Positions 1-5,842 of a DNA stretch of 8,761 bases are shown here, piece by piece. Position 1 is the first letter of the stretch. Every line of letters begins with the position of its first letter. The notes below the pieces were generated by a model, which did no database searches, was not told where the DNA came from, and saw only the letters and a program-made list of their open reading frames with translations. A program made the position numbers and the translations under genes. Source of the stretch: Fidelibacterota bacterium (GTDB lineage: Bacteria > Fidelibacterota > UBA8477); assembly GCA_021734045.1 (NCBI GenBank), contig JAIPJR010000093.1, forward strand, positions 1-8,761, given 5' to 3'.

Positions 1-190
1 TTTTTTCACGCTGCTCCTCGTCCAGACGCTCCCGCCAGGACTGGGCTTGTTCCTCCGCGCGGACGCGATCCGCATTGGCGGTGTCTAATTGCGTTTGAAA
101 TTGCCTGGTGCCCAGCGTGCGCCCGATGAAAAACGCCATACCGGCAAAAACCAGTGCAGCCATTATCCAGATGAGTACTGTTAACTCCAT
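1..190 (-). CDS. N-terminus of a membrane-anchored coiled-coil protein, probably RmuC (partial)
   Basis: The first 63 codons of a gene that runs off the window, starting at an ATG at 190. A GGGG purine stretch lies a few bases upstream and could serve as ribosome binding site. The protein opens with MELTVLIWIMAALVFAGMAF, a single hydrophobic segment (about residues 4-23) ending near basic residues. A Gln/Glu/Arg-rich stretch with no prolines follows (residues 29-63), typical of a coiled coil. One N-terminal anchor followed directly by a long coiled coil is the arrangement of RmuC, a nuclease-fold protein linked to DNA rearrangement. RNase Y and other anchored coiled-coil proteins begin in a similar way, and the diagnostic catalytic domain is outside the window. 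The family is therefore an inference; the anchor and coiled coil are visible directly. Confidence 0.55.
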   Translation of the reverse strand, partial: MELTVLIWIMAALVFAGMAFFIGRTLGTRQFQTQLDTANADRVRAEEQAQSWRERLDEEQREK

Positions 191-218
191 TTAATTACCC
201 CGAATAGTTGTAAACCTG

Positions 219-247
219 TTGAAAGTGTACCGGTCAGAAATCGTCAA
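219..247 (-). promoter_or_regulatory. Weak candidate promoter for the RmuC-like gene
   Basis: In the 68 bp gap between the secreted-protein gene and the RmuC-like gene, the minus strand reads TTGACG (247-242), a 17 bp spacer, then TTTCAA (224-219). The -35 is good but the -10 matches the sigma-70 consensus at only three of six bases. If the organism uses another -10 consensus, as in Bacteroidota, this could be chance. I see no terminator hairpin in the gap, so read-through from upstream is equally possible. Confidence 0.2.
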
Positions 248-258
248 TCTACTTATGG

Positions 259-1521
259 CTACTGCAAGTATTCCAGAATTTGATTTTCCCGGACAAAATT
301 CACGCTGATTTTATCCAGATAGGCGCGTTCATTTCGTCCGATGATCGTTTCATATCGTACGGTGTTTTCCTTTGGTATGGTGTAAAACCGAACCGTATTC
401 ACACCCGGCAGGGCTACCAGCATTTGCGTGAATATCCCCATATTCCGGCGGTCGCGTGAGCTTGAAATAGCAATATCCGCCGGTGTGTGAAAAAAGACCC
501 GCCGGTGGGGATAATTCTCTTTACCAATCGTCACCAACGGCACTGCTCGCCAGTCACCCCGCATGAGTTCACGAACAAAGGGAATATCATAATCCAAATC
601 GATGAACGTTGCGCTCTGATACTCTTCAGTAATGGCCGTCTTGCCCTTGTTTTTGCGTCCAAAAGCAGTCAGAATGTTAGCAATACGCGGATTCACAACA
701 TAGGTGACCTGAAAGGAAAGCACCAGGCTGTCCGGAGCATAGGGATTCGGTCGGGTATGAATATCATGAATCTGCGCCAGATAGGGATCGAATAACACAT
801 TACGCCAAAGCTCCCTGAGCATCCGGCTGCGCTGCTCCCGGTTGCGCTGATCGGCGTATAATCCACCTTCCAGTGAATCCGCATCATAGGGTGTGGGTGT
901 TACCTGATAGATTTCAGCAGTCGTACCGGTCGTCTTGCTACCAAAATATTCAACACTGGCAGCATCCAGGGGCCGGCCAAAGCTTCGTCCGGCCAGGGAA
1001 ATACCCATTGCCTCTCGTGCCCAGTCGCCCAGCTTCCCTTTCCAATTGAGCAAATGCGTGTATTTATCACTGAAGTCAAATTCATCCAGCTTGTACCCCA
1101 GTCGCAGATACCACAAATCCAGGTGGACATTCACCAAATCCTGACGGTAGCCAAACTTTCCCGTTATAAGGTAAATGTCATAGCCGGGTAACGGTTTACT
1201 GTTAAAATTAGCCTGCCAAATCCGATTTCTGAGTTCTGCTGGATTGGTGAGCCAGTCCGCGGCCACTGGTCGCACAGTCAGCACCTTCAAATTGTGGATT
1301 GGTTTCAGATTATCTCTGAGAAATGCCGACAGGCCATCGGCCAGCCACTGGGGTGATTGCACGGGGGTTTCATCCACCATGGGCGCCAACAGCACTACAG
1401 TTTCGGTACGTTTGAAGGGCAAATTGGCGCCAGGATCAGCGAAAGCGGTAATACTCAGTAGAAAACTGAGGATTATTATACACTTTTTCCTTAAGCCACG
1501 GTTGGTCATTTGCATGGGCAT
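259..1521 (-). CDS. Secreted protein of unknown function
   Basis: A 420-residue protein that I do not recognise. It starts with basic residues (R11 K12 K13), a hydrophobic run and a likely signal peptidase I site at AFA-D (after residue 28), so it is probably exported; there is no lipobox. Residues 40-145 have an alternating strand/helix pattern. It begins with TVVLLAPMVDETP, continues with a helix (PQWLADGLSAFLRDNL), and later has YDIYLITGKF followed by a strand rich in V and L. This resembles the small alpha/beta domain at the N-terminus of TolB-like and other envelope proteins, but that is a fold-level guess. The remainder (150-420) is charged and aromatic-rich with no motif I know. The ATG follows the gltX stop after one base, so translation is probably coupled to gltX. 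Two further in-frame ATGs at 1515 and 1509 are alternative starts, and no site has a convincing Shine-Dalgarno. Confidence 0.85.
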   Translation of the reverse strand: MPMQMTNRGLRKKCIIILSFLLSITAFADPGANLPFKRTETVVLLAPMVDETPVQSPQWLADGLSAFLRDNLKPIHNLKVLTVRPVAADWLTNPAELRNRIWQANFNSKPLPGYDIYLITGKFGYRQDLVNVHLDLWYLRLGYKLDEFDFSDKYTHLLNWKGKLGDWAREAMGISLAGRSFGRPLDAASVEYFGSKTTGTTAEIYQVTPTPYDADSLEGGLYADQRNREQRSRMLRELWRNVLFDPYLAQIHDIHTRPNPYAPDSLVLSFQVTYVVNPRIANILTAFGRKNKGKTAITEEYQSATFIDLDYDIPFVRELMRGDWRAVPLVTIGKENYPHRRVFFHTPADIAISSSRDRRNMGIFTQMLVALPGVNTVRFYTIPKENTVRYETIIGRNERAYLDKISVNFVRENQILEYLQ

Positions 1522-1522
1522 T

Positions 1523-2980
1523 TCAGCTTTTCAAATAAGCTACGGCATTCTGCAGCCGCCGCAAACAGGTTTCCTGCCCCAAAATAGCCATCATGTCAAA
1601 CAAGGAGGGACTCACGTGAAATCCGGTAAGAGCCACTCGAACCGGGTGAATCAAAGTGGCGGCTTTCACACCCATTTCATCCGCCAGATCACGCATCACC
1701 ACCTCAATTCGGTCCGCATCGAATGGATCGCAGCTTGTTAAAACACGCTCGACCGCTGACAGGGTTTTTCTGGCTTCATCGGCATTCTGAAAATACCGTT
1801 CCACTGCCTCCTGTGAATAATTCTCCGGATCCACCCAGAAATACTGCCCAAAGGTGGCAAACTCCTCCAGCGTCCGCATTTTCTCCTGCAACAATGTCAA
1901 AGCGTTTAAATTGACTGTCTCACCGGCTGCCGTAAAAGCTTCTTCCAGATCATGCCGGGCAAACACCGGCTGCACCCGCTGGAGCAACTCGCTGGCCGAT
2001 AACGCTTTAATATGCTGGCTATTGAGCCACTGGAGCTTATCCTGATCAAATACCGCCGGTGTCTTGTTGAATCCGGCCGGTTCGAAGCGCTTAATAATCT
2101 CCTCCGGCTGGTAAAACTCCCGGTTATCCTTGGCTGACCACCCCAGAAGCGCCAGGAAATTGAACATAGCTTCCGGCAGAATCCCCTGCTCCTCGAAAGC
2201 CAGAACCGAGGTCGCGCCGTGCCGCTTAGACAACCGCTTTCCGTCGCTTCCCAAAATGAGTGGTACATGCCCGAATTTTGGCGGTTTTGCCCCCAAAGCC
2301 AAATAGAGCAGGATTTGCTTGGGTGTGTTGGAGATGTGATCTTCCCCGCGAATAATGTGGGTCACCTGCATGGTCATATCATCCACCACTACCGCCAACT
2401 GGTACACAGGCGAGCCGTCGCTGCGGAGGATAACAAAATCATCAATCTCGGTATTCTGAACCGCCACATTTTTGCGCACCATATCTTTGAAACGGGTAAT
2501 GCCTTCCTGAGGCACGCTGAACCGCACGACAAAGGGCTTGTTCGCTTCCAGATTATTCTCGATCTCATCCGGGGAAAGCCCGCGGCAAGTGCCATCGTAG
2601 CGATACGCGCGCCCCTCTTCTTCAGCTTTCCGGCGTTTGCTGTCCAGCTCTTCCTTGGAACAAAAGCAACGATAGGCATGTCCCTGTTCCAGTAATTGAT
2701 TAGCTGCAGCGACATGGGCAGAACGGTTTTTTGACTGGTAAACCGGTTCTTCATCCCACGCCAGTCCCAGCCAGGTTAAGCCATTCAAAATCGCATCCAC
2801 CATTTCAGGCGTAGAGCGTTCCAAATCAGTGTCTTCAATGCGCAGTAAAAATTGGCCACCCCGGGAACGGGCTAATAGGTAGTTAAATAATGCTGTGCGG
2901 GCGCCGCCCACATGCAAAAAGCCGGTGGGACTGGGTGCGAAGCGGACACGGATGGGTGTAGATGGGTCAGACATTGACAT
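1523..2980 (-). CDS. gltX: Glutamyl-tRNA synthetase
   Basis: Charges tRNA-Glu with glutamate in the cytoplasm, using ATP; it is a class I synthetase. The 485-residue length is normal for the bacterial enzyme. The HIGH-type motif is HVGG (residues 23-26) within SPTGFLHVGGART, the KMSKS-type motif is KRLSKR (248-253), and the family signature RGEDHISNTP is at 211-220. The anticodon-binding helical domain fills residues about 320-485. In the zinc-binding insertion, C105-x-C107 and C132 are present, but the position usually held by His two residues after the third Cys (CRH in E. coli) is Gly134, so the zinc site may be altered or absent. Whether the enzyme is discriminating or also charges tRNA-Gln cannot be told from the sequence. 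An in-frame TGA three codons before the ATG limits the start to 2980 or the ATG at 2974. The nearest AGGA lies about 13 bases upstream, farther than usual. Confidence 0.98.
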   Translation of the reverse strand: MSMSDPSTPIRVRFAPSPTGFLHVGGARTALFNYLLARSRGGQFLLRIEDTDLERSTPEMVDAILNGLTWLGLAWDEEPVYQSKNRSAHVAAANQLLEQGHAYRCFCSKEELDSKRRKAEEEGRAYRYDGTCRGLSPDEIENNLEANKPFVVRFSVPQEGITRFKDMVRKNVAVQNTEIDDFVILRSDGSPVYQLAVVVDDMTMQVTHIIRGEDHISNTPKQILLYLALGAKPPKFGHVPLILGSDGKRLSKRHGATSVLAFEEQGILPEAMFNFLALLGWSAKDNREFYQPEEIIKRFEPAGFNKTPAVFDQDKLQWLNSQHIKALSASELLQRVQPVFARHDLEEAFTAAGETVNLNALTLLQEKMRTLEEFATFGQYFWVDPENYSQEAVERYFQNADEARKTLSAVERVLTSCDPFDADRIEVVMRDLADEMGVKAATLIHPVRVALTGFHVSPSLFDMMAILGQETCLRRLQNAVAYLKS

Positions 2981-3055
2981 AATGATTCAGATTTCCTGTT
3001 TTATTTTATCGGTGATAATACACCCGCACGCTTATTCTGCAAGGTATTCTGCCAG
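2981..3055 (-). promoter_or_regulatory. Intergenic region with candidate gltX promoter
   Basis: This 75 bp gap separates pncB from gltX. On the minus strand it reads TTGCAG (3042-3037), a 16 bp spacer, then TATTAT (3020-3015). The -10 matches sigma-70 at five of six bases and the -35 at three of six. A short AT-rich inverted repeat, TTATC-ACC-GATAA (3018-3006), overlaps the -10. It has no U-tract and is too weak to be a terminator. The octamer GCAGAATA occurs twice, 12 bp apart (3052-3045 and 3040-3033), the second copy overlapping the -35. The promoter call rests on consensus matching only. Confidence 0.35.
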
Positions 3056-4531
3056 CTAATTGGATTTAGAGTGATTACGCACCGCTTCCAGCAATTGTTG
3101 TTTCAAATGAAATAACTGCTCAGAGAGATCCACATGGTAAATATGGGGATTGGTGAGCCGACGAACCTCTTTGCTGAAACTTCTTTTCTCAGTGGCGGCG
3201 TAGTGCCGGATTTCGTCAATTTCAGGCAGATCATACACAAGTTCGCCATCCTTGAAAATTGGCTTCAACAACGGTTCCACTTCAAAATCTTCAATCCGTT
3301 TTTTCTTCCAGGGATGCACCGGGTCGAAAGCAAGAAATGCATCAGTCGGAACAGGCTCTTCCTCCAGCATAATTAAATCCAGAATCGCTTCCCGTGTATC
3401 TTTGTTGCGGAACCGAACCAATTTTTTCAAACCCGGATTGTTGATTTTATCCGGGTTATCACTGCGCTTGATTTCCGGTGCTAAAACGCCATCCCGTTCC
3501 CGGGCAGCCAGTTTGTACACCCCCGCCAGCGCAGGGCAGGAACTGGAAGTAATAAGATTGGTACCCACACCCCAGATATCAATCCGGGCGCCCTGGGCTT
3601 TCAAATCCTGGATCAGGTATTCATCCAAATCGCTACTGGCTGCAATTTTTGCCTCAGGGAAGCCGGCTTCGTCTAGCATTTTCCGGGCAGATTTAGACAG
3701 ATAAGCTAAATCACCACTATCCAGCCGTATCCCGAAATTTTGAAAAGTGTCACCATGCGTTTTACGCATCTCGCGAAAAACGCGAATAGCGTTGGGAATC
3801 CCCTGGCTGAGGGTGTCATAAGTATCCACCAGCAGAATTGTGCGTTGAGGGAATGTGGCCGCGAATGCCCGGAAGGCGGATAATTCATCATCAAAAGACT
3901 GGACAAAGGAATGAGCGTGGGTTCCCCGGACCGGAATGTGAAAGCATTTACCGGCCATGAGATTGGAGGTGGCAGCGGCACCACCAATAAAGGCTGCCCG
4001 GGCGCCGTAAACGCCGGCATCTGGGCCCTGAGCACGTCGCAGACCAAATTCCAAAACAGGATCCTCACCAGCTGCTTCCACAATTCTTGCGGTTTTCGTC
4101 GCGATAAGCGATTGATGATTCAGGAGCGTTAGAATGGTCGTTTCCAACAGTTGAGCCTGGATGAGATGTGCTTTTACCCGCAGAATGGGTTCATGAGGAA
4201 AAACCCAGGTGCCCTCCGGAACCGCGTCGATATCACCTGAAAATGATAAATTTCTCAGATACTCGATGAAATTTGCTGAATACCCCTGGGTGTCCTTCAG
4301 GTAATCCAAATCCTCATCATCAAAATGAAAATGTCGGATGTAATCCACCACCTGTTCCAGTCCGGCAGCCACCGTGTAACCATTTCCGCACGGATTTTTC
4401 CGAAAAAAAACATCAAAAACCACCTGCTTCTCCGCCGTTCCGGATTGGTAATAGGCATAGGCCATATTTACCTGGTACAGGTCGGTAAGCAGTGTCAGAT
4501 TGCGTGATTTATTCATACCGGGATCGGTCAT
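3056..4531 (-). CDS. pncB: Nicotinate phosphoribosyltransferase (YueK type)
   Basis: Converts nicotinate and PRPP to nicotinate mononucleotide and pyrophosphate, with ATP hydrolysis, in the Preiss-Handler NAD salvage route. The 491-residue length and overall sequence fit the B. subtilis YueK type. Visible landmarks are TDLYQVNM (16-23), FFRKNPCGNGY (42-52), the RR(A) segment after EFG (161-167), GTHAHSFVQ (203-211), LVDTYDT (234-240), RLDSGDLAYLSK (269-280) and the phosphate-binding area around ASSDLDE and WGVGTNLITSS (298-330). By comparison with characterised enzymes, H207 is the likely phosphorylated histidine. The start at 4531 is preferred because its ATG overlaps the nicotinamidase stop as ATGA and the family homology begins about 12 residues later. 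An ATG at 4516, preceded by CCCGG, is the alternative. A longer open frame up to 4681 would add 50 unrelated residues inside the nicotinamidase gene. Confidence 0.97.
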   Translation of the reverse strand: MTDPGMNKSRNLTLLTDLYQVNMAYAYYQSGTAEKQVVFDVFFRKNPCGNGYTVAAGLEQVVDYIRHFHFDDEDLDYLKDTQGYSANFIEYLRNLSFSGDIDAVPEGTWVFPHEPILRVKAHLIQAQLLETTILTLLNHQSLIATKTARIVEAAGEDPVLEFGLRRAQGPDAGVYGARAAFIGGAAATSNLMAGKCFHIPVRGTHAHSFVQSFDDELSAFRAFAATFPQRTILLVDTYDTLSQGIPNAIRVFREMRKTHGDTFQNFGIRLDSGDLAYLSKSARKMLDEAGFPEAKIAASSDLDEYLIQDLKAQGARIDIWGVGTNLITSSSCPALAGVYKLAARERDGVLAPEIKRSDNPDKINNPGLKKLVRFRNKDTREAILDLIMLEEEPVPTDAFLAFDPVHPWKKKRIEDFEVEPLLKPIFKDGELVYDLPEIDEIRHYAATEKRSFSKEVRRLTNPHIYHVDLSEQLFHLKQQLLEAVRNHSKSN

Positions 4532-5088
4532 ACAATTTCGGTGTGGAAACACAATTCCATCTGCTTCAGGGCAGACTGGTGATTTTCCGTGAATGTGGCG
4601 CAGCCTTGTGCGAGCACCTGGGTTTTCAATCCGCGGTAATAGGCACCGGCGGTAGTGAGGTAAACACAGATATCCGTGCACACGCCGGTAACCTTCACCC
4701 GTTTCACATCGAATTCGGCCAAAATCTGCTCCAGATCAGTGTTGTAAAACGCATCGTATTGCGGCTTGGGAACATAAATGACCCGGTCATGGTGCTTATG
4801 CTTCTCATACCATTCCCCCAATGTGCCATAGAGTTTCTGCCCCCACGTACCAATGACATTGTGGGGTGGCCACTCTTCAAAATGGCGGTCGTCAGGCAGA
4901 TGAGCGTCCATAGCAATCACCACGTAGTCCCCATTTTTCAGGGCATTATCAGCCTGATTCACGATAAATGGCACAATTTTCTGCGCCGGTTCTCCAGCTG
5001 TGAGGCTACCATCATCATGCACAAAATCATTACTCATATCCACAATGATGAGTGCTTCAGGTTTGGTATTTTCTGCTGTATTCACCAT
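4528..5088 (-). CDS. pncA: Nicotinamidase (isochorismatase-like hydrolase, YueJ type)
   Basis: Hydrolyses nicotinamide to nicotinate and ammonia, feeding the next gene, pncB. The 186-residue length is normal. The cysteine-hydrolase triad is visible as D17 (IIVDMSNDF), K108 (VPKPQYDAF) and C141 in GVCTDICV. The metal-binding set of nicotinamidases is present: D61 and H63 (MDAHLPDD), H69, and H76 in WPPHNVIGT. These residues, together with the adjacent NAPRTase, favour nicotinamidase over a generic isochorismatase or biuret amidohydrolase. The layout matches the yueJ-yueK pair of B. subtilis. The ATG at 5088 is supported by AGAGGG, seven bases upstream. The last bases overlap the pncB start as ATGA, indicating translational coupling. 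Confidence 0.95.
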   Translation of the reverse strand: MVNTAENTKPEALIIVDMSNDFVHDDGSLTAGEPAQKIVPFIVNQADNALKNGDYVVIAMDAHLPDDRHFEEWPPHNVIGTWGQKLYGTLGEWYEKHKHHDRVIYVPKPQYDAFYNTDLEQILAEFDVKRVKVTGVCTDICVYLTTAGAYYRGLKTQVLAQGCATFTENHQSALKQMELCFHTEIV

Positions 5089-5190
5089 GATTAGTCCCTC
5101 TGAAATTTCAAGAATTACCGCCCCACAATATCCAATGACGGTGCACCCATTTCAACGGGCTTTTGCTCATCGTTCCGCACTGCCAGACTA
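5089..5190 (-). promoter_or_regulatory. Intergenic region upstream of pncA with weak promoter candidate
   Basis: A 102 bp gap follows the FAH-family gene, whose stop is reinforced by a second in-frame stop (TGA TAG, 5193-5188). The minus strand carries TTGAAA (5155-5150), a 17 bp spacer and GATATT (5132-5127), a reasonable -35 with a mediocre -10. The perfect 10 bp palindrome TGAAATTTCA (5101-5110) sits just upstream of the pncA ribosome binding site and could be an operator half or chance. No hairpin with a U-tract is seen. The gap suggests that pncA-pncB may have its own promoter. This is inferred from spacing and consensus only. Confidence 0.25.
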
Positions 5191-5826
5191 TCAAAGCAAC
5201 TTGATGCTCACCTGAAGTTCTCCTTCCAACGCGGCGGTCACCACATCACCGGGTTGCAACGCTCCCACGCCTGCCGGCGTCCCGGTAAAAATCAGGTCCC
5301 CGGCTTGTAATGCCGTATATGTTTCCAGATAATCCACGGTTTGGTCCATAGGCAGAATCATTTTTTCAGTCTCACCGGTCTGGCGTAATTCACCATTTAC
5401 ATGCATGGTGTAGCGCAAAGCATTCAAATCGCCCAATTCCAGCGCAGGAATGAAATCTGAAATTATCGCGGCATGATCAAAACTTTTAGCAAGTGTCCAA
5501 GGCTTGCCGCCGGATTTGAGCGCTGACTGCAATTCCCGTAATGTGAGATCAAGTCCCAGTCCAACACCTGCAATCGTTGCCTTACCAGCCTTGCGCGTCA
5601 TCAACAACACCAATTCCGTCTCGTAATGGATGGCGCCCAGGGACCAATTTAGCAGCACCTCACCGGTAAACGGCGTCAGAGCGTTCAGCCCTTTTTGAAA
5701 GACCAATGGCTTGCTTTCTATCGCATTTCCCAATTCCCGGGCGTGTTCCGCGTAATTACGTCCCAGGCACCAAATGGTCCGTGGGAGGATTGTCGTTTCC
5801 GGGTGGGTATTTAACCGTAATTCCAC
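5191..5826 (-). CDS. Fumarylacetoacetate hydrolase family protein (FAHD1-like acylpyruvase/oxaloacetate decarboxylase)
   Basis: A 211-residue single-domain FAH-fold enzyme, the usual length of the FAHD1/YcgM group. It should act on a 2-oxo acid such as an acylpyruvate or oxaloacetate, using a bound Mg or Mn ion in the cytoplasm. The metal ligands are E69 and E71 (HYETELVLLM) and D93 (GLGLDLTLRE). The lid catalytic pair is H28 and E31 (GRNYAEHARELG), and K114 (TLAKSFD) matches the conserved active-site lysine. The C-terminal GDLIFTGTPAGVG (177-189) is the family signature. The exact substrate cannot be read from sequence. It starts with GTG at 5826, supported by CCAGGAG six bases upstream. It lies 16 bp after the PurL-like gene, so the two are almost certainly cotranscribed. 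Confidence 0.93.
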   Translation of the reverse strand: MELRLNTHPETTILPRTIWCLGRNYAEHARELGNAIESKPLVFQKGLNALTPFTGEVLLNWSLGAIHYETELVLLMTRKAGKATIAGVGLGLDLTLRELQSALKSGGKPWTLAKSFDHAAIISDFIPALELGDLNALRYTMHVNGELRQTGETEKMILPMDQTVDYLETYTALQAGDLIFTGTPAGVGALQPGDVVTAALEGELQVSIKLL

Positions 5827-5842
5827 AATTTACTCCTGGGGA

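Noticed and set aside
2219-2695. Long plus-strand open frame opposite gltX (158 codons), and similar ones elsewhere, for example 4492-5094
   Set aside because: These are antisense shadows of well supported minus-strand genes; their products have no recognisable composition or motifs.
3006-3018. Hairpin TTATC-ACC-GATAA as a terminator after pncB
   Set aside because: A five-pair AT-rich stem with no following U-tract is too weak for a rho-independent terminator.
3033-3052. Two 8 bp direct repeats (GCAGAATA) 12 bp apart upstream of gltX
   Set aside because: Only two short copies, no dyad symmetry and a position consistent with chance. Noted in the promoter entry but not called as an operator.
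4532-4681. A 50-residue N-terminal extension of PncB reading through the nicotinamidase gene
   Set aside because: It lies wholly inside the nicotinamidase coding region in another frame and has no resemblance to the PncB family. The ATGA overlap at 4531 gives a natural start.
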